Positions 10,432 through 18,572 of a stretch of 64,000 bases of DNA are shown piece by piece. The stretch spans positions 182,080 through 246,079 of the forward strand of contig CAWKGA010000002.1 of assembly GCA_963849095.1 (NCBI GenBank). Reading direction: 5' to 3'. Source of the DNA: JASHUC01 sp963849095 (GTDB lineage Bacteria; Pseudomonadota; Gammaproteobacteria; Steroidobacterales; Steroidobacteraceae). The stretch's first letter is position 1, and each line of letters begins with the position of its first letter. A model generated the notes under the pieces. That model saw only the letters and a list, made by a program, of their open reading frames with translations. It had not been told where the DNA came from and searched no databases. Both the position numbers and the translations under genes were made by a program.

Positions 10432-11128
10432 ATGGCATCACTGGTATCCCTGCACAATGTGATCAAGCGCTACGTCCGCGGCAAGCAGACGATCGAGGTG
10501 CTGCACCAGCTCGATCTGGAAGTGCCGGCAGGGCAGTTCCTCGCGTTGATGGGTCCCTCGGGATCCGGCAAGACCACCCTCCTCAACCTGATCGGCGGAC
10601 TCGACCGGCCGACGGCCGGCGAGGTCATCGTCGCGGGCGAGCGCATCGATCAGCTCTCGAGCGGCCAGCTCGCGAAGTGGCGGGCGCGGCACGTCGGCTT
10701 CGTCTTCCAGTTCTACAACCTGATGCCGATGCTGTCGGCCGAGCGCAACGTCGAGCTGCCGCTGCTGCTCACCTCCCTCTCGAGCGCGCAGCGCAAGCGC
10801 AACGTCGCCGCCGCACTCGAGCTCGTCGGTCTCACCAGCCACGTGAAGCACAAGCCCTCCGAGCTCTCGGGCGGACAGCAACAGCGCGTCGCGATCGCCC
10901 GCGCGCTGATCGCCGACCCGACCCTGCTGGTGTGCGACGAGCCGACCGGCGACCTCGACCGCGCCTCGGCCAGCGAGATCCTGGGGCTCATCCAGGTGCT
11001 GAACCGCGGAGCAGCGCAAGACGGTCGTCATGGTGACGCACGATCAGAAGGCGGCGGACTACGCCTCGCGCATCCTGCACGTGGACAAGGGGCAGCTCGT
11101 CGAGGCCACCGTGCAGAACGCGGCGTGA
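10432..11128 (+). pseudogene. MacB/LolD-type ABC ATPase with a late frameshift
   Basis: ATPase of a MacB-like exporter. Walker A GPSGSGKTT is at 41-49, FQFYNLMPMLSAERNVELPLL follows, the signature is LSGGQQQR (about 145-152) and Walker B is LLVCDEPTGDLD. After VLNR (about 11008) the frame is lost. Reading past one extra G restores QRKTVVMVTHDQKAADYASRIL, which contains the H-loop His, and a normal end at 11128, 20 nt before the FtsX gene. In the unshifted frame the protein ends at 11151 with an unrelated tail and no H-loop, so it should be inactive unless the extra base is an error. An earlier in-frame ATG (10261) lies inside the adaptor gene and is rejected. Confidence 0.85.
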
Positions 11129-11147
11129 GCCGCCTGCGGGGCGCAGC

Positions 11148-12302
11148 ATGAAATTCTTCCGCCTCGTCTGGACCGGCCTGTGGCGCAAGAAGGTCCGCAC
11201 GATCTTCACGCTGCTGTCGATCATCATCGCGTTCGTGCTGTTCGGGACGCTGCAGGGGATCGATACGGCCTTCAAGCAGCTGGTCGACCAGGGGCGGCTC
11301 AACGTGCTCGTCTCGACGAATCCGGCGGGCCTGCCGCTGCCGCTCGCCGACCTCCCCCAGATCGAGGCCATCCACGGCGTCACGGGCGTGACCTATCGGG
11401 GGTTGTTCATCGGCGACTACCAGTCGCTCAGGAACATCGTGATCGTCCTGCCGATCGACTCCGACAATTTCTTCCAGCTGAATCCCATGTTCTCCATCTC
11501 TCCCGCCGCGCGCGAGGCGTTTCTGCATACGCGCACGGGCGCGCTCGTGACGCCGGCGCTCGCCGAGCGGCTGCACTGGAAGGCCGGCGATCAAGTGCCG
11601 CTCCATGCACTCAACGCGGTGAAGAGGGACGGGAGCTCCGACTGGACCTTCAACATCGTCGGGACCTTCGACATCCCCGGCAATCCCGCGCGCGAGGAGT
11701 CGCTGCTGCTGATGAACTTTCCCTACTTCGACACGGCCCGGGCGACCGACGAAGGTACAGTGCTGATGTACCAGGAGAACATCGCCGATGCCTCGCAGGC
11801 CGCCTCCATCAGCAACGCGATCGACAACCTCTTCGCGAACTCTTCCCACCGAACCTTGACGCAGACGGAGAAAGCGAACGCGCAGGGGCAGCTCGCCCAG
11901 ATCGGCGATCTCGACTTCTTCGTCGAGGCGATCGTCAGCGCCGCCTTCGCGACCCTGCTGCTCCTCACCGGCAGCACGCTCATGCAGGCCTTTCGTGAGC
12001 GTACCCACGAATTCGCGGTGATGAAGACGCTGGGCTTCACCGACAGCGGCGTCGCAATCCTGGTGGTGAGCGAGGCCGTCCTGCTCAACGTGGGCGCGGC
12101 CCTGGTCGGGCTGCTTCTCGCCCACGTGCTGCTGCCGGCCGTCGGCTCGCTCGCGCAGGGAGAGATTCCTGGACTGCACCTGCCGTGGATCGTCTTCGGC
12201 ACGGGCATAGGCGTCGCGGTGCTGCTCGCGCTCGTGAGTGTTCTGCCTCCGGCCTGGCGCGCCCAGCGGCTCTCCATCATCGATGCGCTTGCGGTGCGCT
12301 GA
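11148..12302 (+). CDS. FtsX/MacB-type ABC permease
   Basis: A 384-residue permease with the MacB topology: one N-terminal membrane helix (VRTIFTLLSIIIAFVLFGTLQGI), a periplasmic MacB_PCD domain of about 230 residues, and three C-terminal helices forming the FtsX domain (VEAIVSAAFATLLLLTGSTLM, VSEAVLLNVGAALVGLLLAHVLL and WIVFGTGIGVAVLLALVSVLPPAWRAQRLSIIDAL). The TLGFTDSGVAILVVSEA segment is the typical coupling region for a LolD/MacB ATPase. It is intact, although its ATPase is frameshifted. It probably works as a heterodimer with the next gene. Confidence 0.9.
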   Translation: MKFFRLVWTGLWRKKVRTIFTLLSIIIAFVLFGTLQGIDTAFKQLVDQGRLNVLVSTNPAGLPLPLADLPQIEAIHGVTGVTYRGLFIGDYQSLRNIVIVLPIDSDNFFQLNPMFSISPAAREAFLHTRTGALVTPALAERLHWKAGDQVPLHALNAVKRDGSSDWTFNIVGTFDIPGNPAREESLLLMNFPYFDTARATDEGTVLMYQENIADASQAASISNAIDNLFANSSHRTLTQTEKANAQGQLAQIGDLDFFVEAIVSAAFATLLLLTGSTLMQAFRERTHEFAVMKTLGFTDSGVAILVVSEAVLLNVGAALVGLLLAHVLLPAVGSLAQGEIPGLHLPWIVFGTGIGVAVLLALVSVLPPAWRAQRLSIIDALAVR

Positions 12303-12313
12303 AGGGGTCCCCG

Positions 12314-13504
12314 ATGAGCGTCCTTCGGCAAATCTCCGCGGTCGTAGACATGAATCTGCGCAATCTGCCAAAGCGCGCCGGCGCTTCCCTCGTGATCGTC
12401 ATCGGCATCGCCGGCGTCGTCGCCGTTCTGCTGAGCGTCCTCGCGATGGCCGTCGGCTTCTCGCGCACCATCGCGGGAGCCGGCAGCCCCGATCGCGCCC
12501 TCGTCCTCTCGAGCGGCGCAATCCAGGAGGCGATGAGCAGTATCCCGAGCAACGCGGTGCCCAACATCACGAGCGAGCCCGGCATCGCGAAGGATGCCGC
12601 GGGGCGGCCCATTGCGGACGCGGAGTCGGTCGCGCAGGTTCAGGTACAGCAGGCAGACGGAGGCAAGCCGATCAACGTGGCGCTGCGCGGCGTCGGCGAC
12701 GAGGAATTGGAGCTGCACCCGGAGATCCATCTCATCGCGGGCCGGCTGTATCGGCCTGGGCTGCACGAGCTCATCGTCGGGCGCAACGTCGAGGCGCGCT
12801 ACGGCTTGGGGATCGGCAGCCATCTTTCCTTCCAGAACGGTGACTGGGTCGTCGTGGGCGTCTTCGCGAGCGATCAGCCTAACCTGCTCGACTCGCAGAT
12901 CCTCACCGACGCCCGGACACTCCTCTCCGCATACCAGCGCGACTGGTTCCAGAGCGTCACGGTGCGGCTCGCCGGCCCGGGCTCCTTCGACCGGCTGAAG
13001 CAAGCGCTCAAGGCCGATCCGACGCTGCACGTCGATGTGTATGTCGAGTCCGTCTTCGCCGCTGCGCAATCGCGCATCCTCAACATCATCCTCAAGGGGA
13101 TCGGATACTTCATCGGCGGCATGATGGCGGCGGGCGCGCTGTTCGGCGCTCTCAACAGCCTCTATGCCGCGGTGAGCACCCGGTCGCTCGAGATCGCCAC
13201 CCTGCGCGCGATCGGCTTCGGCTCGAGCTCGGTGGTGATCTCCGTGCTGGCCGAGGCGCTGCTCCTCTCGGTAGGTGGAGCGCTGATCGGCGCACTCTGC
13301 GCCTGGGTGCTGTTCGACGGCCACGTCTCGAGCATGGAGTTGAGCGGCCTGCAGGCCCCGATCGCCTACACGATGGCCGTGACACCGGAGCTCGTCGTTC
13401 TCGGCATCATCTGGGCGATCGTCATCGGCTTGATCGGAGGGCTGTTTCCGGCCATCCGCGCGGCGCGGCTGCCGATCGCACGGGCGCTCAACGCCGTGGT
13501 GTAG
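12314..13504 (+). CDS. FtsX/MacB-type ABC permease, second subunit
   Basis: A 396-residue paralogue of the preceding permease, 11 nt downstream. It has an N-terminal helix (GASLVIVIGIAGVVAVLLSVLAMAVGF), a periplasmic domain (residues about 45-255) and a C-terminal FtsX domain with IIWAIVIGLIGGLFPAIRAARLPIARAL. The coupling segment STRSLEIATLRAIGFGSSSVVISVLAEALLLSVGGALIG is well conserved. The ATG at 12314 was chosen over 12185, which lies inside the previous gene. Two permeases with one ATPase suggest a LolCDE-like heterodimeric transporter feeding the adaptor and outer-membrane factor upstream. Confidence 0.9.
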   Translation: MSVLRQISAVVDMNLRNLPKRAGASLVIVIGIAGVVAVLLSVLAMAVGFSRTIAGAGSPDRALVLSSGAIQEAMSSIPSNAVPNITSEPGIAKDAAGRPIADAESVAQVQVQQADGGKPINVALRGVGDEELELHPEIHLIAGRLYRPGLHELIVGRNVEARYGLGIGSHLSFQNGDWVVVGVFASDQPNLLDSQILTDARTLLSAYQRDWFQSVTVRLAGPGSFDRLKQALKADPTLHVDVYVESVFAAAQSRILNIILKGIGYFIGGMMAAGALFGALNSLYAAVSTRSLEIATLRAIGFGSSSVVISVLAEALLLSVGGALIGALCAWVLFDGHVSSMELSGLQAPIAYTMAVTPELVVLGIIWAIVIGLIGGLFPAIRAARLPIARALNAVV

Positions 13505-13514
13505 GTGAGCCGCC

Positions 13515-14801
13515 GTGCACTCCCGCACCCACACGGAGGGGAATTTCGGCCTCACGGCGGGGGCGCGGGTAAACGCTGCTACTGAGCACGGCGATCCGGC
13601 GGCCAAGCGCGGACCGCGCTGGAGCTGGCACGCCCTGACCGTCGCGGATTATCGGCGTCATGCCGCATTTTCCTGGGACTGGTCGTGGCGCCGTTGCATC
13701 CTGTTTGTGACCTTCGGATGCGTGTTCAGCGTTTGGGAAGGGATAGCCGAAGGAACGATGCTCGGGAATCGCGCCGTCGGCTTCGCGCTAGGACTCGGCG
13801 CGGCCGAGACGCTGATCGTGACCATGTGCTTGGGTCCGCTCGTCGGTTCGTGGGTACGCAGCCGGAGTTGGCCGATGAGGCGCGAGATGGCCGGCGTCGT
13901 CGCGGCCGTGATTCTCGGCGTCGTCGCGGGCCATGCGTGCCAGCTGCTCGGAAAGGCATATGCCAACCGCGTCGTGTGGCCTCTAGCCCTGGAACGGCGA
14001 GTGGTGACCCAAAATTACCTGGTTGGCTATCACGCCATCACGAGCTCACCGCTCTCCCTCGTCAGCACTTCCGTCCTGTTTCTGCTCCTGAGCGGAGGCC
14101 TCGCACTCCCGTCGTACTTCGCTGAGCAACTGCGCCTCATAGAGAAAGCGCGCGAGCGCGAAGTCGGCGAGCTGCAGCTTCAGAAGCAGGAGACGGACCT
14201 GCAGCTACTCGTCCTGCAGGCGCAGATCGAGCCGCACTTCCTCTTCAATACCCTCGCATCGCTCCGCTCGCTGCTGCGCCAGGACGTGGACCACGCGGAG
14301 GCGATGATCGATGCGTTGGTCAAGCACCTGCGGGCCGCGATGCCGGTTTTTCGCGAGAGCAACCAGCGCCCGACGCTATCCGAGCAGCTGCGGATCTGTA
14401 GCAGCTACCTCGAGCTGATGCGAGTTCGGCTGCCAGACCGCTTGACGTACGCCATCAACGTGCCGGAAGCCCTGCGGAGCGCCGCCTTCCCGCCGTTGAT
14501 ACTGCTGACGCTCGTCGAGAACGCCGTCAAGCACGGCATCGAGCCCAAGCCCGGTCCGGGACACATCCGGATTGATGCCCGGCGGGAATCCCGCGCGGAC
14601 GGCGCGCACATCACCGTGAGTGTCACGGACAACGGCGCGGGCCTATCGGCGGGCCTCGGTCATGGCGTCGGCCTCTCGAACATCCGCAGGCAGCTTGCCT
14701 TGAGATACGGCGACCGTGCGGCGCTGTCGCTCATCGGTACCACGCAAGGGGGCGTCGTCGCCTCCATCGACATTCCCGAGGATGAGACCGGCATCTCGTG
14801 A
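13515..14801 (+). CDS. LytS/AlgZ-type sensor histidine kinase
   Basis: Inner-membrane sensor of 428 residues from a GTG start. Four membrane helices (residues about 57-220) lie in an N-terminal domain without a large periplasmic loop. A coiled stretch (IEKAREREVGELQLQKQETDLQ) leads to the His_kinase motif LQAQIEPHFLFNTLASLRSL with the phospho-acceptor His at about 240. The HATPase_c domain follows (N-box LVENAVKHGIEPK, G-box DNGAGLSAGLGHGVGLSNIRRQL). The response-regulator gene overlaps its stop by 4 nt. With so little extracytoplasmic sequence, it may sense membrane state or transporter activity; that is inference. Confidence 0.9.
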   Translation: MHSRTHTEGNFGLTAGARVNAATEHGDPAAKRGPRWSWHALTVADYRRHAAFSWDWSWRRCILFVTFGCVFSVWEGIAEGTMLGNRAVGFALGLGAAETLIVTMCLGPLVGSWVRSRSWPMRREMAGVVAAVILGVVAGHACQLLGKAYANRVVWPLALERRVVTQNYLVGYHAITSSPLSLVSTSVLFLLLSGGLALPSYFAEQLRLIEKAREREVGELQLQKQETDLQLLVLQAQIEPHFLFNTLASLRSLLRQDVDHAEAMIDALVKHLRAAMPVFRESNQRPTLSEQLRICSSYLELMRVRLPDRLTYAINVPEALRSAAFPPLILLTLVENAVKHGIEPKPGPGHIRIDARRESRADGAHITVSVTDNGAGLSAGLGHGVGLSNIRRQLALRYGDRAALSLIGTTQGGVVASIDIPEDETGIS

Positions 14802-15553
14802 GGGCGACGGCGCTCATCGCGGAGGATGAGGCACCCCAGCGCGAGGCGCTGCGCCGGCTGCTCGCGACGCTCTGGCCGGAGCTGGAGGTCGTCGCGGAAT
14901 GCGGCGACGGTGTCGCCGCCCTCGCGGCGCTCGAGCGGCACCGCCCGCGGATCGCCTTCCTCGACATTCGCATGCCCGGCGCGAGCGGATTCGATGTCGC
15001 CCAGCGGGCCTGCCAGATGGCGCACATCGTCTTCACGACCGCCTACGAGGAGCACGCCGTGCGAGCCTTCGAGACCGGCGCGCTCGATTACGTACTGAAG
15101 CCCGTCACGGCCGAGCGACTCGGCAAGACATTGCTTCGACTGCGCGCGCATCTCGACGGCGGCGTCCCGGACATCGCCGCGGCGATCGAGAGCCTGCGCC
15201 GGAGCGTGATCGTCCCGCCGCGCGGTGCTTACATTCCCTGGATCACTGCGACCGTCGGCAACGTGATCAAGATGTTCCCGGTCGAGGAGATCCTGTTCTT
15301 CAAGTCCGATGAGAAGTGCACCCGGGTCGTCAGCCGCAACGAGGAGGCGGTCATCCGCGCCCCGCTCAAGGAACTGCTCGATGCGCTCGATCCGAATGCG
15401 TTCTGGCAGATTCACCGCAGCGTCATCGTGCAGGTGCGCGCGATCAAGCAGGTCCGTCGCACCGAGCTCGGCGCGATGCAGGTGAGCCTCGAGGGGTCCT
15501 CCGAAGTCCTGCCCGTCAGCCAAGCGTTCCAGCACCGCTTCCGGGGGATGTGA
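14798..15553 (+). CDS. LytTR-family response regulator
   Basis: Cytoplasmic transcription regulator of 251 residues starting with GTG at 14798. The receiver domain (1-120) has acidic residues in IAEDE, the phosphorylated Asp56 in FLDIRMPG and the conserved Lys in DYVLKPV. The LytTR DNA-binding domain (about 150-250) carries VEEILFFKSDEKCTRVV, LLDALDPNAFWQIHRSVIVQVRAIKQV and the terminal LPVSQAFQHRF. It is cotranscribed with the LytS-type kinase. No binding repeats could be assigned to it with confidence. Confidence 0.93.
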   Translation: MRATALIAEDEAPQREALRRLLATLWPELEVVAECGDGVAALAALERHRPRIAFLDIRMPGASGFDVAQRACQMAHIVFTTAYEEHAVRAFETGALDYVLKPVTAERLGKTLLRLRAHLDGGVPDIAAAIESLRRSVIVPPRGAYIPWITATVGNVIKMFPVEEILFFKSDEKCTRVVSRNEEAVIRAPLKELLDALDPNAFWQIHRSVIVQVRAIKQVRRTELGAMQVSLEGSSEVLPVSQAFQHRFRGM

Positions 15554-15574
15554 TCGCGGGCCGATGCCACATCT

Positions 15575-15763
15575 TTAGGGGTCCCGGAGCGCCTTCAAGG
15601 CCTCCTCGACACGATCATCCGGCACGAGCAATCGCACGCCTCCGAATCCACCTTCCATACCGACCCCGACGCCAACAACGACCGACGGTACGCCGGCAGC
15701 CTCCAACGCGATTCTCGCGAGATCGGCTTCAATCCTTGTCGAATAGGTCTGGACGGTTTTCAT
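15575..15763 (-). CDS. DUF2007 small protein
   Basis: A 62-residue protein, MKTVQTYSTRIEADLARIALEAAGVPS..., with the DUF2007 (putative prokaryotic signal-transducing protein) pattern: a beta strand, an ADLARIALEAAGI-type helix, then VRLLVPDDRVEEALKAL. Its biochemical role is not established. The ATG at 15763 aligns with the family start; the longer frame to 15799 adds 12 residues without support. It is convergent with the LytTR regulator, 21 bp away. Confidence 0.8.
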   Translation of the reverse strand: MKTVQTYSTRIEADLARIALEAAGVPSVVVGVGVGMEGGFGGVRLLVPDDRVEEALKALRDP

Positions 15764-15840
15764 CGGCAACACTCTGCTCGCGGAGTATGGCTTCGTCAAA
15801 GTGGGGTCGCCGATGTCATCGAAATAGGCACCTCAGCGGA

Positions 15841-15883
15841 GATGTCAAAAATCATTGACATCAGATGTCAATAATATTAGACT
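15841..15883 (+). promoter_or_regulatory. Promoter with palindromic repressor sites for the membrane protein/XRE pair
   Basis: GATGTCAA occurs at 15841-15848 and again at 15864-15871. Its inverse TTGACATC is at 15855-15862, so TTGACATC-A-GATGTCAA forms a perfect palindrome at 15855-15871. TTGACA (15855-15860) is also a consensus -35 element, with TAGACT at 15878-15883 as -10 after 17 nt. A repressor on the palindrome would block this promoter. The XRE protein encoded by the second gene of the operon is the obvious candidate. Confidence 0.65.
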
Positions 15884-15920
15884 TCAAGTACGCTATTTCT
15901 TACTGATGAGGCTCCCGACC

Positions 15921-16679
15921 ATGCCTGACCTCCCCCGCCCCGCCCTGGCCGTCGGGCTACTCTGGATCCTCGCGTGTGTCGGCTGGTTCGTCTTCGCTGC
16001 ACGGAAGGCCTCCGCCCGCAACGTGCCCGGATCGCACGGCTATCCCGGCCGCTATCCCGGTCTGCTCCTCAACGGAATCGGTCTCGTGGCGCTGACGCCC
16101 GTGGTGTCGGCGGTGCAGTACATCGCGACCAAGCATCAGCTCTTCTGGGCCGGCGCCGGGGTCCTCCTCGTCGGCCTCGTCCAGATCGCATACCACTTAC
16201 TCCTCGCGCGGCGGCCGGCCGATCGGTCGCCCCAGCCCGCGGTCGCGCGATCGTCCCGACCCGGGGCCTTGACGTTCCGCGAGAGGAGTATCGTCGCGCA
16301 GATCATCGCGATCCTGGCCGTCTACGGTTTCTACGGCGTTGCTCTGTGGGACTTCTGGGACCGGCCGTTGATGTCCGTTGCGGCCATCGCGGCGCTGATC
16401 GGCATCACGGTCTGCATGATCATCATCAGCGTCGTCTCCCACATCGGTCTCGTCTTGTATGCGCCGCCCGAAAAGCTTGACGAGCGCGATCGGATCATCG
16501 AGCTGCGCGGATCGCGGAATGCCTACGCGGCTTTGGCGGCGGGCGTCTGGTGCGTCCTGCTCCTCACCATCGCAGACCTCCCGCATGGCCTTTTCTTCTA
16601 CGCGGCGATGGGAGCGTTCGCGCTCGCCGAGCTCGTCCGGCTCGGCTCCCAGCTCTACTATTACCGCCTCGGCGCGTGA
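15921..16679 (+). CDS. Polytopic membrane protein of unknown function, paired with an XRE regulator
   Basis: A 252-residue inner-membrane protein with six or seven hydrophobic segments (for example ALAVGLLWILACVGWFVFAA, GVLLVGLVQIAYHLLLA, IIAILAVYGFYGVALWDFW and GITVCMIIISVVSHIGLVL). A charged loop, PPEKLDERDRIIELRGSRNAYAAL, precedes the last two helices. The DERD-hydrophobic-RG pattern is typical of small DUF2178-like membrane proteins that accompany XRE regulators, but I cannot name the family with certainty. The ATG at 15921 has GAGG 9 nt upstream, better than the ATG at 15906. It overlaps the regulator gene by 4 nt. Confidence 0.72.
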   Translation: MPDLPRPALAVGLLWILACVGWFVFAARKASARNVPGSHGYPGRYPGLLLNGIGLVALTPVVSAVQYIATKHQLFWAGAGVLLVGLVQIAYHLLLARRPADRSPQPAVARSSRPGALTFRERSIVAQIIAILAVYGFYGVALWDFWDRPLMSVAAIAALIGITVCMIIISVVSHIGLVLYAPPEKLDERDRIIELRGSRNAYAALAAGVWCVLLLTIADLPHGLFFYAAMGAFALAELVRLGSQLYYYRLGA

Positions 16680-16966
16680 AGATACCCGTGCCGCGCACGC
16701 ACCCTGCGCCCCATACGCGGGTTCGCAACAGCATTCGCACGCTGCGCTTTCATCGCGGGGAAATGACGCAGCAGGAGCTCGCCGATCGGGTCGGACTCAC
16801 CCGCCAGACCATCATTGCCATCGAGCAGGGCCGCTATTCGCCCTCGCTCGAGGCGGCGTTCAAGATCGCGCGCGTGTTTGCAGTGCCGCTCGAGGAGGTG
16901 TTCCAGTACGAGGATGCGCCCGCGCCGGAAGATCCCCGCCGAAGCGCTCAGAACCGCCCGCCCTGA
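16676..16966 (+). CDS. XRE-family HTH transcriptional regulator
   Basis: A DNA-binding protein of 96 residues from a GTG that overlaps the upstream stop codon (GTGA). The HTH core RVRNSIRTLRFHRGEMTQQELADRVGLTRQTIIAIEQGRYSPSLEAAFKIARVFAVPLEEVFQYE is that of the YozG-like small regulators that travel with a membrane protein gene. It probably autoregulates through the palindrome at 15855-15871. Its 3' end overlaps the convergent pirin gene by 19 bp. Confidence 0.87.
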   Translation: MKIPVPRTHPAPHTRVRNSIRTLRFHRGEMTQQELADRVGLTRQTIIAIEQGRYSPSLEAAFKIARVFAVPLEEVFQYEDAPAPEDPRRSAQNRPP

Positions 16967-17868
16967 TAATCCTGGAACGCCCGCAGCAGCTCCTCGCGGG
17001 TGTTCATGACGAACGGCCCGTGCCTCGCGACCGGCTCGCGCAGGGGGCGGCCCGCAACCAGGATCACCCGGCTCGGCGCGGCATCGGCCGTGCCGCCGCG
17101 GCTACCCGGGCCAGCACCGCCTTCCAGCTCGATGCGATCGCCCGTGCCGAGCACCGCGAGATCGTGGGTCTGAATTAGCGTCGCATCGGCTCCGCTTCTC
17201 ACCACTCGCACCGAGCCTTCAAACACATATAGAAACGCCGCGTGGCCGGGCGGAAGCGCCTGAGAGAACCGTGCGCCGGCTGCCAGCTCCACATCGAGAT
17301 AGATCGGATCGGTCGCGGGCTGCGCGATCGGGCCCTGCACATCGCCGACTCGACCGGCAATCACCTTGACGCGAACACCGGGACCCGGCGTCGCGACCGG
17401 GATCTGCTCCTGCCCGAACTCCTGGTACTGCGGCGCCGTCATCTTGTCGCGGGCCGGAAGGTTGAGCCACAGCTGGAAGCCGCGCATGCGGCCCGCCTGC
17501 TGCTCCGGCATCTCCGAGTGCACGATGCCGCGCCCGGCCGTCATCCACTGCACGCTGCCCGGCACGAGCACACCCTCGTGCCCATGGTTGTCCCGATGGC
17601 GCATCCGCCCGTCGAGCATGTACGTGACCGTCTCGAAGCCCCGGTGCGGATGCTCGGGGAAGCCTGCGATGTAGTCACCGGGATTGTCGGTGCCGAACTC
17701 ATCGAGCAGCAGGAACGGATCGAGATCGGGAAGCTGCGGCTGGCCGATGACTCGCGTGAGCTTCACCCCGGCGCCGTCTGAAGTCGGCATGCCGCGCACT
17801 ATTCGAGCGACTCCGCGCCCGACGGCAGCGGGGCCCTTGACCTGAACTTTCGCAGTCTCGATGCTCAT
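16948..17868 (-). CDS. Pirin family protein
   Basis: A bicupin iron-binding protein of 306 residues. The N-terminal cupin carries the pirin metal site: FPEHPHRGFETVTYMLDGRMRHRDNHGHEG with the His pair and later VHSEMPEQQAGRMRGFQLWLNLP. The C-terminal cupin contains AFLYVFEGSVRV and ends PVARHGPFVMNTREELLRAFQDYQGGRF, a typical pirin terminus. Bacterial pirins are redox-linked regulators or quercetinase-like dioxygenases; which applies here is unknown. It lies 9 bp downstream of the azoreductase gene in the same orientation, so a two-gene redox operon is likely. Confidence 0.92.
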   Translation of the reverse strand: MSIETAKVQVKGPAAVGRGVARIVRGMPTSDGAGVKLTRVIGQPQLPDLDPFLLLDEFGTDNPGDYIAGFPEHPHRGFETVTYMLDGRMRHRDNHGHEGVLVPGSVQWMTAGRGIVHSEMPEQQAGRMRGFQLWLNLPARDKMTAPQYQEFGQEQIPVATPGPGVRVKVIAGRVGDVQGPIAQPATDPIYLDVELAAGARFSQALPPGHAAFLYVFEGSVRVVRSGADATLIQTHDLAVLGTGDRIELEGGAGPGSRGGTADAAPSRVILVAGRPLREPVARHGPFVMNTREELLRAFQDYQGGRF

Positions 17869-17877
17869 CTCATTCTC

Positions 17878-18459
17878 CTAGGCAGCCAACGCCTGCGGGG
17901 CAGGAATCGCAGCCAGCGCAGCACTCAGCCCTTTCTGGCGGCTCTCCGGCGAGATCGCAAGGCCTTCCGCGCGAACGAACGTCACGTCGGTGATGCCGAT
18001 GAAGGCGAACACGTGCCGCAGATACGTCTCGACGTACTCCCCGCCGGCGTCCTGCGAATAGATACTGCCCCGCGACACGGCAACGATCACGCGCTTTCCA
18101 CCGGCAAATCCGATGGGCCCCGAAGCCGTGTACCGGAACGTCCGTCCTGCGACGAGAATCCGGTCGATCCACGCCTTCAGCTGCGTCGGCACCGTGAAGT
18201 TGTACATGGGGGCGCCGAGGACGATCACGTCGGCGGCGAGAAAATCCGCGAGCGTGCGCTCGTTCCGCTGCGCCTCGACCTGGTCGGCCCGGGCGAGCAC
18301 GCCGCCGGACAGGTGAGGGATGGATTCCGCGGCCAGGTCGAGGTAGGTGACCTCGAGAGCCGGCACCGCAGCGCGCCAGCGCGCCACGATCTCGGCCGTC
18401 ACGGCCCGGCTGGCCGAATTCTTCCCCTGGATGCTCGAATCGATGTGAAGCAGCTTCAT
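17878..18459 (-). CDS. azoR: FMN-dependent NADH:quinone oxidoreductase / azoreductase
   Basis: A flavodoxin-fold cytoplasmic enzyme of 193 residues that reduces quinones and azo compounds by two electrons. The AzoR motifs are present: KLLHIDSSIQGKNSASRAVT for FMN phosphate binding, VLGAPMYNFTVPTQLKAWIDRILVAGRTFRYTASGPIG, and VIVAVSRGSIY. The ATG at 18459 matches the family start. The longer frame to 18570 crosses the promoter region and the divergent LysR start. It heads the azoR-pirin operon and is probably controlled by the divergent LysR protein, the common arrangement for azoR genes. Confidence 0.92.
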   Translation of the reverse strand: MKLLHIDSSIQGKNSASRAVTAEIVARWRAAVPALEVTYLDLAAESIPHLSGGVLARADQVEAQRNERTLADFLAADVIVLGAPMYNFTVPTQLKAWIDRILVAGRTFRYTASGPIGFAGGKRVIVAVSRGSIYSQDAGGEYVETYLRHVFAFIGITDVTFVRAEGLAISPESRQKGLSAALAAIPAPQALAA

Positions 18460-18530
18460 GACCCCTCTCCCGTCGTCTAGGACGTGAGGAAGGTTATTCC
18501 ATGCAACACTGATTGATAATCCAGTAGAAC

Positions 18531-18547
18531 TGGAACATATTGTTCCA
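18531..18547. promoter_or_regulatory. Palindrome in the azoR-lysR intergenic region, likely LysR binding site
   Basis: TGGAACA-TAT-TGTTCCA is a perfect 7-3-7 inverted repeat, 26 nt before the LysR ATG and 72 nt before the azoR ATG. It contains the T-N11-A core expected for LysR-type regulators. Confidence 0.6.
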
Positions 18548-18572
18548 TATTTGGTGTCAATGTGGCCCATCC

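Noticed and set aside
10261..11151. Longer ATPase start at 10261
   Set aside because: It lies inside the adaptor coding region. The family N-terminus MASLVSLHNVIKRY begins at 10432.
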